64,000 nucleotides of DNA, taken from Psychrobacter immobilis. GTDB taxonomy: Bacteria; Pseudomonadota; Gammaproteobacteria; Pseudomonadales; Moraxellaceae. The DNA lies in NCBI GenBank assembly GCA_904846145.1, contig CAJGZL010000001.1, forward strand, positions 1,364,001-1,428,000. The letters are read 5' to 3'. Of this stretch, positions 56,035-64,000 are shown piece after piece; the first letter of the stretch is position 1; every line of letters begins with the position of its first letter. The translations under genes were made by a program, and so were the position numbers. The notes under the pieces are model-generated. The model was not told the DNA's origin. It made no database searches and saw nothing but the letters and a program-made list of their open reading frames with translations.

Positions 56035-57552
56035 CTACTGCTTTTTGAGCAACGCATAATAAAAGCCATCACCTTTTAGCTCGTCTATCGGCAGACACTG
56101 ACGACCGATATCTTGCGCGATACCCCAATTACAGGCTTCTGTAAACTCGATAGCAGTTGCATCGGTATGATGTTTCACAAACTCCTGCATCTGCTCGACA
56201 TTTTCTTGTTTTAATATTGAGCAAGTAATATAGAGCAGATAACCACCCACTTTGAGTTGTGGCCATAGATTATCTAATATCTCGCTTTGCAGACGCGCGG
56301 TTTGCTCAACATCTTCTTCACCACGTAAGATACTAATATCAGGATGACGGCGAATGACACCCGTTGCGGTACATGGAGCGTCCAAAAGAATAGCGTCAAA
56401 TACAGGAGTATTATTGTCTTTAGCTTTATTCTGTCCTTGCCAGCGCGTGGCGTCTGCACAGACGATATTGAGATCAATATTTTCAGACTGTTCTAAATTG
56501 AGACGCTCAAGGTTCTCATGAATACGAGTAATACGCGGCGCTTCGTTATCGATAGCCGTTAGCTTAATTTTAGAAGTCTGATTATTGTCTTCAGATTGTT
56601 TCACATGAAACAGTGACTCTTGCTTATCGGAATTTAATAATTCTAGCCAATGCGCAAGCTTACCACCAGGGGCGGCGCAAGCATCTAATATCTGTAAGTC
56701 ACCGGTGTTGTTATCACTACTAATCTTACTGATAAGCGCTTGATTGATCAAAGGTGCGGCAAGTTGCGCATACATATCCTGAATACTAACGACACCTTCA
56801 GCGAATGACGGTAAGCCACTGACCGCTGTGGTTTGCTCTAAACGTAATACTGGTATAGTTACAGTAGCCGCCTCAGAAGCTTCGCTAGACAACTTTAAGC
56901 TAGTGTTTATCTCAACCAAATCAGCACTAATATCTGCATCTACCAATATCTGCTGATAACTCTCTACAGAATTGATTGTAGTATTGACTCGCAAAAACAT
57001 TGGTGCAGGCTGTCGCAGACCCTGCATTAGCTCATCATACTGATCAGACCAGTCATGCTTTAGCTGATAGGCGAGCCAATTGGGCAGGCTATGTTTTTTA
57101 TCGCACTTTTTACGGAATTTGCTAGGATTTTTGGCGACTTTACGCAAGATAGCATTGACTAAGCCACTGGCATGAGCGAACTCAATCTCTTTGACCGACT
57201 CTACGGTCTCATGAATCGCCGCATGGTCAGCCACTTCTAGATAGAGCAGTTGCGTCAAGCCAACTTGGATGGTCGTCCGTACTTCTATCTCATCGATAGG
57301 ATTATCCGCTAAGCTATCAAGCAGACGCTCAAGCGCGTACCACTGACGTAAAGTAGTTAGCAGCAAGGCATGGGCAAAGCCTTTATCACCTTCATGTAAG
57401 CTATTAAGTAACGGGTCGAGGACATTAGATAAAGACTGCCCATTTTGAATAGCTAGCAAACAGCGAATCACCCGCACCCGTACGCTGCCGATCATTTTTA
57501 GATTACTGGATGGTTTGTTCTTATTGTTTCTAGCGGTTGCGGGTTGTCTCAT
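56035..57552 (-). CDS. rsmB: 16S rRNA m5C967 methyltransferase
   Basis: RsmB methylates C967 of 16S rRNA. The 505-aa protein has an N-terminal NusB-like domain (residues 20-160). The SAM-binding motif is DACAAPGGK, DAILLDAPCTATGVIRRHPD carries the first catalytic Cys and LLYITCSIL the second. A variable insert between the strands of the SAM domain encodes LFHVKQSEDNN and holds a parS-like palindrome. The fmt gene lies just upstream on the same strand, as in E. coli. Confidence 0.94.
   Translation of the reverse strand: MRQPATARNNKNKPSSNLKMIGSVRVRVIRCLLAIQNGQSLSNVLDPLLNSLHEGDKGFAHALLLTTLRQWYALERLLDSLADNPIDEIEVRTTIQVGLTQLLYLEVADHAAIHETVESVKEIEFAHASGLVNAILRKVAKNPSKFRKKCDKKHSLPNWLAYQLKHDWSDQYDELMQGLRQPAPMFLRVNTTINSVESYQQILVDADISADLVEINTSLKLSSEASEAATVTIPVLRLEQTTAVSGLPSFAEGVVSIQDMYAQLAAPLINQALISKISSDNNTGDLQILDACAAPGGKLAHWLELLNSDKQESLFHVKQSEDNNQTSKIKLTAIDNEAPRITRIHENLERLNLEQSENIDLNIVCADATRWQGQNKAKDNNTPVFDAILLDAPCTATGVIRRHPDISILRGEEDVEQTARLQSEILDNLWPQLKVGGYLLYITCSILKQENVEQMQEFVKHHTDATAIEFTEACNWGIAQDIGRQCLPIDELKGDGFYYALLKKQ
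56597..56612. promoter_or_regulatory. parS-like palindrome 3 (inside rsmB)
   Basis: TGTTTCACATGAAACA, identical to sites 1 and 2, within the rsmB coding region, encoding the FHVKQ peptide in a variable insert. Confidence 0.75.
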
Positions 57553-57648
57553 ATGACTTAATTTCCTGTGCCGTATTAGGGCATTTACATAGACTTATTG
57601 AATTGATTGATCTGTACTTTAAATTATTTATGATTATCAGTGTTACAT

Positions 57649-58764
57649 TCAGTCAGTGCCAAGTTCAGCGCTAAATTGGTCACCATCATCGAGCTGATTA
57701 CCATGACAAATTTGCTCTGCGCTAACGGGTTTGCCACCTGCAAATTGCAAATTTGTGATAGCGAGTGTACTGGCTGGTTTGTCACTGTTAGTAGAGTTGC
57801 CCCGTTTATCTGCACCGCAAGCGACTAAAATTGCCTTATGACCGACGCTGATAACCGTACCCGCTGGTTTATCCGTTGGTTGAGTATGATTCACGGGTAA
57901 ACTAGCTAAAACTTTAACTCGCTGACCGTTTAAAAAAGTATAAGCGCCTGGCCATGGATTCAAGCCGCGAATTTGTCTTTCAATATGAGTTGCAGACTTC
58001 GACCAGTCGATTTCGCCTTCAGACTTGATTAGCTTTTGGGCATAATTAGCTTGGGCTTCATCTTGGACTTGCGCCTGTGCTTGATAGCTTGAGATATCTT
58101 TTAGTACAGTAGCAATAGCGCTAGCGCCAAGCTCTGCCAGTTTATCATGTAAGCTTGCCGCGCTATCAGTAGTCTCGATAGCACAGCTAGTCTTAAAGAG
58201 CATATCACCTGTGTCTAAGCCCTTATCCATCTGCATAATAGTAATGCCCGTCTCACTATCACCAGCGAGTAGCGCTCGATGAATAGGCGCCGCCCCGCGC
58301 CAACGCGGTAATAATGAACCATGAATATTAAGACAGCCAAGCTCCGGTATACTTAACACGCCAATGGGCAGAATAAGCCCATAAGCGGCCACGATCATCA
58401 CATCAGGCTGATAAGTGCGCAAGACTTCTCTAGCCGCAAGACCTTTGGTCACTGACTTTTTGAAGGTAGCAGGTTGTTCGACAGGAATATCATACTCAAG
58501 CGCCACTTGCTTGACCGCAGATACTGATAGCTTTTGCCCGCGTCCCGCCTTACGATCTGGCTGCGTATAGACCGCTACTATCTCTATATTTAGCGCATCT
58601 TGCTGAGCGATCAAAGCGCTAAGGCTAATAGCCGCAAATTCAGGCGTCCCTGCAAATACTACTCTTAGTGGCTGTAGTTTGTTGTCAGTAGCTAACGGCT
58701 CAGCTAATAGATCGTCAGTAGGATTTGTAAAAGTAGTCTTAGTAGCAGTCATAATAGTAGTCAT
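57649..58764 (-). CDS. fmt: Methionyl-tRNA formyltransferase
   Basis: Fmt formylates initiator Met-tRNA using 10-formyl-THF, the product of Fhs encoded at 24.7 kb. The 371-aa protein has VVFAGTPEFAA, the formyl-binding LNIHGSLLPRWRGAAPIHRAL (shortened here) and MDKGLDTGDML. An alternative start is ATG 58752; neither has a strong ribosome site. The N terminus carries about 30 extra residues before the domain. def, the usual neighbour, is not in the window. Confidence 0.95.
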   Translation of the reverse strand: MTTIMTATKTTFTNPTDDLLAEPLATDNKLQPLRVVFAGTPEFAAISLSALIAQQDALNIEIVAVYTQPDRKAGRGQKLSVSAVKQVALEYDIPVEQPATFKKSVTKGLAAREVLRTYQPDVMIVAAYGLILPIGVLSIPELGCLNIHGSLLPRWRGAAPIHRALLAGDSETGITIMQMDKGLDTGDMLFKTSCAIETTDSAASLHDKLAELGASAIATVLKDISSYQAQAQVQDEAQANYAQKLIKSEGEIDWSKSATHIERQIRGLNPWPGAYTFLNGQRVKVLASLPVNHTQPTDKPAGTVISVGHKAILVACGADKRGNSTNSDKPASTLAITNLQFAGGKPVSAEQICHGNQLDDGDQFSAELGTD

Positions 58765-58772
58765 AGTAGATA

Positions 58773-58785
58773 TAGGGCGTGTTGA
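58773..58785. repeat. IS-end-like 13-mer, inverse of 53838-53850
   Basis: TAGGGCGTGTTGA is the exact reverse complement of the 13-mer at 53838. It resembles the first bases of the IS5-type element at 23665 (TAGGGCGTGTCTTC) but no transposase follows. Confidence 0.5.
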
Positions 58786-58841
58786 GAATAAACACTTAAT
58801 GCATTATAGGTGAGTTTGTAGCGATGTGCTATTACTCATGA

Positions 58842-58875
58842 TTCATAGTTCATAGTTCATAGTTCATAGTTCATG
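58842..58875. repeat. Heptanucleotide tandem repeat (TTCATAG)
   Basis: Four perfect TTCATAG units and a partial fifth lie 130-165 bp upstream of the hybrid kinase gene. Confidence 0.85.
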
Positions 58876-59020
58876 ATGAGGGATATGCTGCACTCAAAGC
58901 AGTCGTCCATGCTAATATACTAAAACTTACTATTCAATTTATAGTAGCTCGTTGCTAGCTGCTAGTAATATAGGGTCATTGGTATTTTAACTACTGCATA
59001 CAAATATGGGATCAAGTGAT

Positions 59021-60772
59021 ATGCGCCAATTTAAGTCGTTAACACGCTTACTTATATTTTATGCCTTAAGCTTGCTGATTATGCTAGCTCTATATTATGT
59101 CATGATATTTTCAATGTTAAAAAATGATAGCCAGCATCATAGTCAAACCGTATTTGATGCCCTGCATTATGAGGTGACGCAACATACTACACTAACGGAC
59201 ACCGAAATCGTAGCTATCTTAAAAAAGCCAATTTTCCAAGATATGAGCTATCAGATCATTTTAAAGTTGCCTTCTGGGAAAAGTTACATCCATCGCTACA
59301 CTGGGCCTCAAGAAAAAAAGTTTACCACTGTTATTTTTCCGTCCCTTAGCACCTCAGATGCTAATGACAATTATCAGCTAACCAATAATACCTTGACGGG
59401 CGCGATCAAGCTGGTAGGAGGTCACCAACTTTACGTAGTATTACGCCACGAGCCTTTGGATATACAGTGGCTGTCTTATCAGTATTGGTTACCCATACTG
59501 ATTGCTATCGCTTTATTTTCTACAGTCGTTTTATATATGTTTAAGCGCCGATTAAACTGGCTACAGTTGCTAGGCTATATCGAAGACATGCCGACTAATG
59601 CTAAAGAGGCTCATACTCTCTCTCCTTTCATTAAAAAAGCCTCTACTCCTGAATTTATACGTCTAGGTCATGCTTTAGGTCGTGTCAGCTACCAATTACA
59701 TAGCAACTATCGTCGTATAAAAACCTTAAGTCATCGCTTAGAGCGTCTCGTGGATCAAGCGCCCCTACCTATGCTGATGATCATGAGCCAAGGTCAGGTT
59801 AGTTTTTTTAATCAGCGTTTTGAGCAAGTCTTTGCGACTACTTTTCAAAAAGATAACAATTATAGCTTATCAGATTTTGTGCAAAGCAATAACGAAGCCA
59901 CTCAGCAGCTATTGCAGAAAATATCCACACAGCGTGTGACACGTACCTTACTTGTTTATGGTGTCGAAAATAAACTCGCCTATCATTTGCATATCACTCC
60001 ATGGTTCGGTGAGCATGAGCAAGTCCATGGCTTTACAGCATTACTAAGCCCAGTTAGCACTTTTATCAAGCAAGCTGATGATATGCGCTCACAAAATCAG
60101 CAATTACAAATACAGCTAAAAGAGTTTGCTCACCTGAGATCTATTGTAGGTCATGAGTTGCGCACTCCGCTAAGATCTATTATTAATACGCTTGAGCTTG
60201 TCACACCCTCTACTGTGTCTAACGAGCAGCAAAAGATCCTGAGTACTCTCAAGCAGTCTAGCCAGTCTATGTTGGCTATGCTAAATGACATGTTAAATGT
60301 GACCAAGGTAGCAGCAGGCAAAGTACAAATAGTGAATGAACAGACAGATATCTTTAAGATAGGATTGCAAATTAGCGAGTCGATAGTGAATCATGCTCGT
60401 CAAAAAGATATCGAACTGCTGTACTTGTTCATGCCTGAGTGTCCTCGGTTTATTAGCACAGATGTTGAGCGACTACAGCAAATACTGCTCAACTTTATGA
60501 ATAATGCTATAAAACTCACTCAATCAGGTTACGTATCTTTAGTGATAGAGCCAGTATTTGGGCGGCAGAGTCCTAATGCAAATAAGGCTTTGCTCAGTAG
60601 TCATTTTAGTGAGGACAAGTTTTCTTTGGTTGATGAGGCGGTTGTATCAGTTAGCAGCAAAAGGCTTGAACCTTTGAGTATTTATTTTAATAAAGCTGCT
60701 GATGTCAATGGTGATAAAGCTGAGATTACCACTCATCAACATTGGATACGCTTCAGTGTTGATGAGTGGTAA
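59021..60772 (+). pseudogene. Hybrid sensor histidine kinase, N-terminal part (frameshifted)
   Basis: ATG 59021 begins a helix (LLIFYALSLLIMLALYYV); an ATG at 59006 is also possible. A periplasmic domain (about 40-150) follows, then a second helix near 160-180, a linker with a PAS-like segment, and the dimerisation box VGHELRTPLRSI with the phospho-accepting His. The N box is LNFMNNAIKLT. The frame ends at TGG-TAA (60767-60772), just where the G1 box of the ATPase domain starts. Skipping the G at 60764 restores VDSGNSITEAEQKKL, so a one-base insertion breaks the gene. The rest is encoded in the next frame. Confidence 0.85.
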
Positions 60773-61946
60773 TAGTATCACTGAAGCTGAACAAAAAAAG
60801 CTGTTCTCCTACTTTGATCAGGATAATATTAAAACGAGTCATAAGTTCGATGACAAACAATTAGGACTGACGATATCTAATAGTTTTGCAAAACTACTTG
60901 GCGGCTTTGTTCAGCTCGACAGTAATAATAGCTCAGAAAACGTGTTTTCTTTATACTTACCTTGCCTAGCACCGATCTATCAGCCAGCCTATGATTTTCA
61001 CCCTAGCCAGACGCCTATCTATCTTATTGCGCTGGTCAAACATGATATCTGCTTAGATTATTTACAACGGCTTTGCCAGCATCTCTCAATTAGTGCTAGT
61101 ATCTATACTATCAGTGATGCGCCAAGTAGCGCTGAGCTTGCCAAATATATAGCCGATAAAAGAGCAGTCTTCGCCCCTATACTGTTGTTAGAAAGTGAAG
61201 AGCATCATAGTTATAAGACTGAGACTGAGACTGATAGGCATAATGTTCAAAATGGCAAAAATACAACACCTTATCGCGATTTGAATCGTCTACTTACTTT
61301 GCCATTATCTAAAATATTGCTAAGTATGAAGCCTGAACGTGATATTTCATTAGATTATTTGCAGCAGTTTGACGGGTTTTTGAATAAACCTTTAGATGTT
61401 ACACTACTGTTATCTGAGCTGCTGCGCTTAACCCAGCCTAAGTTTTTAACCCAGCCCGCTTATATATCGAACAGTATTACCGATAATAAACGCAAAAACT
61501 TTCATGAGAAAATAGCCTTGTCAACTTCTACTCCTCTTACGGCAAATAGTACTGATACCTCAAAGTCAGATAAACTGACAGCACCTCTTATTCTGGTTGT
61601 TGAAGATAATATGATCAACCAAAGAGTAGCTTGCAAACTATTAGATCGCTTAGGATATCGAACTATCGTAGCTGAAGACGGCCAGCAAGCTCTAGAGCAG
61701 TTGGCCGCGGCAAGAGCGCAAATCTCACTTATCTTGATGGACTGCCGAATGCCTGTGATGGATGGCCTACAAGCTACGCAAGCTATTCGAGCACAAGGTG
61801 ACTCTATACCTATCGTAGCGCTGACAGCTAATACTTCAAAAGAAGATGAGGAGTCTTGTTATGCCTCAGGAATGGATGACTTTTTGCCAAAACCTGTCAA
61901 TAAAGAACAACTTGAGGCAGCACTAAAACGCTTTATTGTTGATTAA
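60765..61946 (+). pseudogene. Hybrid sensor histidine kinase, C-terminal part with receiver domain
   Basis: In the +1 frame the sequence continues SGNSITEAEQKKLFSYFDQ, the F and G2 boxes (LGLTISNSFAKLLGG) and the end of the HATPase domain. A degenerate receiver-like or linker region of about 200 residues follows, then a true receiver: VVEDNMINQRVACKLL, LILMDCRMPVMDG (phospho-accepting Asp), VALTANTS and the Lys in LPKPV. An ATG at 60702 could start this part alone, giving a 414-aa protein without the His box. The full gene would be about 974 aa, BarA/GacS-like in layout without an Hpt domain. Confidence 0.83.
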
Positions 61947-62005
61947 TCACCCTTATAGGCTTTCCTGAGCTCTCAGAATACCCTCTTCAAAAATCGCTAA
62001 ATCAA

Positions 62006-62680
62006 TTACTTCATAAAGCCATTATCAGCCAAAAAGTCTTCGGTAATATTGCTCTTAGAATCAGAGGCATTCATAGTACTTGTTTGCGCTTTAGTCAATA
62101 ACCGCTCCAAGTAACGAGCAACTAGATCCACCTCAACATTAACCTTATCGCCAACCAGCCAATGCTGTGAGATGTTGGTCATCTTTGCTGTATGTGGAAT
62201 GATATTAAGACAGACGATGTTATCGCGGACTAAATTTGTCGTCAGACTAATACCATCAAGGGTAATAGAGCCTTTAGTCGCCGTATAATGTGCCAGCTCA
62301 TGCGGTACTTCAATCTCTATATAGATAGAGCGAGCGTCTTGTTGTAGCTTACTGACCACGCCTACCCCATCAACATGACCTGAAACGATATGACCACCGA
62401 ACCGAGTAGTCGGTAGCATCGCTTTTTCTAAGTTTACTTTGTGACCTATTTTTAGATCTTGTAGTGCGGTACGTGCGATGGTTTCACGTGACACATCGAC
62501 TGCATAATAATTACCACCTAGCTCTACTACCGTTAGGCATATGCCATTAGAGGCAATAGAATCCCCTAAAGAGACATCAGAGAAATCTAGCTCATCCGAC
62601 TCTATAATCAGACGAATATCCCCACCAGTAGGTTGCATGGCTTTCACTTTGCCAACGCTTTCGATAATGCCAGTAAACAT
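62006..62680 (-). CDS. ribE: Riboflavin synthase alpha chain
   Basis: The enzyme dismutates two lumazine molecules to riboflavin. The 224-aa protein has two lumazine-binding repeats: MFTGIIESVGKV..GDSIASNGICLTV and GGHIVSGHVDGVGVV..GSITLDGISLT. A polar tail of about 25 residues is extra. GTGAGGT precedes the ATG. ribD lies upstream on the same strand across a 369-bp gap, larger than expected for a rib operon. Riboflavin supplies FMN and FAD for the Na+-NQR at the other end of the window. Confidence 0.94.
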   Translation of the reverse strand: MFTGIIESVGKVKAMQPTGGDIRLIIESDELDFSDVSLGDSIASNGICLTVVELGGNYYAVDVSRETIARTALQDLKIGHKVNLEKAMLPTTRFGGHIVSGHVDGVGVVSKLQQDARSIYIEIEVPHELAHYTATKGSITLDGISLTTNLVRDNIVCLNIIPHTAKMTNISQHWLVGDKVNVEVDLVARYLERLLTKAQTSTMNASDSKSNITEDFLADNGFMK

Positions 62681-63049
62681 AGAACCTCACTTTGTTATCT
62701 TATTTATATTGCTAATTAAAATACCTATTCTTGCAGAAATTTTCAATGGTATAAGTTGTGGATAAGTATAAGCTATTTATATAACTTCATAATAAAAAGG
62801 TTGGTTTTCCAAACTTATCCACAGCAAGTATGCTTTTGTGAAAAAAATAAAATATAGCTATATATGTAGTAGACCCTTTGCGCTATAACGTTTTCGAGGT
62901 TTAGGCAAGGACGTATTTATAAGTTTAGTTTCACATGAAACAAAGTTATACACAGTTTCATGTGAAACTATCAAACACTTATCAATATCTAGTTATATTT
63001 CAATTTTAAACATTTATTTGGCAATGAACGATTTGACTAACCCAGTCGC
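62681..63049. other. AT-rich gap with three DnaA boxes and two parS-like palindromes
   Basis: DnaA boxes are TGTGGATAA at 62757-62765 (TTATCCACA on the minus strand), TTATCCACA at 62815-62823 and TTATACACA at 62946-62954. Between them is an A/T-only stretch (62842-62866). Two parS-like palindromes lie at 62927-62969. No gene is seen. It looks like an origin-region element, but no dnaA is adjacent in the window, so calling it oriC is not justified. Confidence 0.6.
62927..62969. promoter_or_regulatory. parS-like palindromes 4 and 5 around a DnaA box
   Basis: AGTTTCACATGAAACA (62927-62942) and AGTTTCATGTGAAACT (62954-62969) have the same 14-bp core in opposite orientation. The DnaA box TTATACACA lies between them. 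Confidence 0.72.
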
Positions 63050-64000
63050 TTAGAGTGCTGTCAGAGTAATCTTAATGTCTGATTCCATATGTTCAACGTT
63101 ACGATACTTAAACCGCAGCTGCTGAGCTAACGTCAAAGGATTGAAGTTAATCATAGCTTGCGCTTGCGACCCCAACAGACAAGGTGCTTGATAGACAATG
63201 AGTTCATCAACTAACTGCTGACTTAGAAAGCTACCTGCGACACTAGCACCTGCCTCAACTAAAACATCATAGCACTGATGCTCACTGACCAAGCGTTTTA
63301 GCAACATCGATAGATCATCATCGCGCCAATATAAGGTATCGGCTTGCTGACAGAGTTTATAAGATGACTTAGTACCATAAGCCAAACGCTCGCTTCTATC
63401 GAGTATCACAACCAGTGGCTGAGGAACCTTTTCTGCGTTTAGGCCTAATTGGGTTGAGCGTACATTTAGCTTAGGATTATCAGCAATAACCGTCTGACTG
63501 CCTGTAATAATAGCCGCACTTTTTGCTCGTAGCTTTTGCACATCCTCTCTTGCCGCTGTGCCAGTAATCCACTTCGACTCACCTGATGCCATTGCCGTAC
63601 GCCCATCAAGACTAGTGGCTATCTTTAAGCGTACATAAGGCATTTGTGTACGCATCGCCTTCAAAAAACCTTGATTTAAGGCTTCGGCTTGCTCAGTTAG
63701 CACCCCCACTCTCACAGTAATACCAGCCTGCTCTAATAACGCTACCCCGCGACCTGCTACTTGTGGATTAGGATCGAGTCCTGCGATGACCACCCCCTTG
63801 ATACCAGCCTTAATTAAAGCTTCCGCACAAGGCGGTGTACGCCCTGTATGACTGCATGGCTCCAAGGTAACGTAAGCGGTCGCGCCAGCTGCCCTATCTC
63901 CAGCGTCTTTAAGTGCAAAGACTTCAGCGTGTGGCAATCCTGCCTGTGGATGAAAGCCCTGACCCACAATTTGCTCTGCTTGTACGATAACACAGCCGAC
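63050..64000 (-). CDS. ribD: Bifunctional riboflavin biosynthesis protein RibD (5' partial)
   Basis: RibD is the deaminase/reductase of early riboflavin synthesis. The frame is open to the window edge, so the N terminus lies beyond 64000; a GTG at 63967 is internal. The deaminase zinc site is HAEV with PCSHTGRTPPC. The reductase domain follows with LKIATSLDGRTAM, SKWITG and VEAGASVAGSFL. The product ends KITLTAL. Confidence 0.94.
   Translation of the reverse strand, partial: VGCVIVQAEQIVGQGFHPQAGLPHAEVFALKDAGDRAAGATAYVTLEPCSHTGRTPPCAEALIKAGIKGVVIAGLDPNPQVAGRGVALLEQAGITVRVGVLTEQAEALNQGFLKAMRTQMPYVRLKIATSLDGRTAMASGESKWITGTAAREDVQKLRAKSAAIITGSQTVIADNPKLNVRSTQLGLNAEKVPQPLVVILDRSERLAYGTKSSYKLCQQADTLYWRDDDLSMLLKRLVSEHQCYDVLVEAGASVAGSFLSQQLVDELIVYQAPCLLGSQAQAMINFNPLTLAQQLRFKYRNVEHMESDIKITLTAL

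Noticed and set aside
58842..58875. CRISPR-like repeat
   Set aside because: Units of 7 bp are directly adjacent with no spacers; it is a simple tandem repeat.
62681..63049. FMN riboswitch upstream of ribE
   Set aside because: The conserved RFN element blocks were not found; the gap instead holds DnaA boxes and parS-like palindromes.
62681..63049. Calling this gap oriC
   Set aside because: No dnaA or other typical origin neighbours are visible, and three boxes are fewer than in most known origins, so only a candidate element is reported.

Overview
The window is a 64 kb piece of a gammaproteobacterial chromosome, most likely Psychrobacter or a close Moraxellaceae relative. The inference rests on the Na+-translocating NADH:quinone reductase cluster with its own ApbE and NqrM, a quinone-dependent Dld next to AvtA, an AT-leaning composition, a recurring extended -10 promoter (TTTGCTATAAT type), and many proteins with a Moraxellaceae look. 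There are no phage, plasmid or CRISPR regions. One complete insertion sequence and one small likely acquired island are present.

Layout. 1-6.1 kb: end of the nqr operon (nqrC partial, D, E, F), an SDR oxidoreductase, the lipoprotein flavin transferase apbE and the maturation factor nqrM. 6.3-12 kb: an MFS exporter, then a tesA-ybbA-ybbP type operon (GDSL lipoprotein plus ABC transporter). 12-14 kb: an AT-rich island with a DNA-binding protein and a Doc/Fic toxin-like protein. 14-17.5 kb: dld and avtA, flanked by a partial duplication of the avtA promoter and 5' end. 17.5-26.4 kb: hchA, small unknown genes, hisB-hisH, a PanZ-like protein, tRNA-Phe, gph with an IS5-type element inserted exactly in its stop codon, and fhs. 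26.4-38.5 kb: comM, a penicillin-acylase-like lipoprotein with a late nonsense codon, hemN, an SPFH/NfeD pair, an outer membrane barrel protein, dnaK and grpE with heat-shock promoters. 39-44.4 kb: two tandem HSL-type esterases and two paralogous metallophosphoesterases.

44.5-50.3 kb is the most unusual part. A GbsR/MarR-type regulator, four paralogous small four-helix membrane proteins, a TIGR01777-type epimerase, a fatty acid desaturase and a frameshifted DCC (DUF393) protein lie head to tail on the minus strand. Four of the promoters there carry a nearly invariant 18-bp motif (TTTCTGTCAANANTGAAA) that overlaps a consensus -35 box. This looks like an autoregulated, local membrane-remodelling regulon.

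50.3-64 kb: tsaC, dprA, a LysM protein, thrC, rsmB, fmt, a hybrid histidine kinase broken by a one-base frameshift in its ATP-binding domain, ribE and ribD (partial). Five parS-like palindromes (GTTTCACATGAAAC core) lie between 47.4 and 63 kb. The ribE-ribD gap holds two of them plus three DnaA boxes. Together these suggest that the right side of the window lies in the origin-proximal part of the chromosome.
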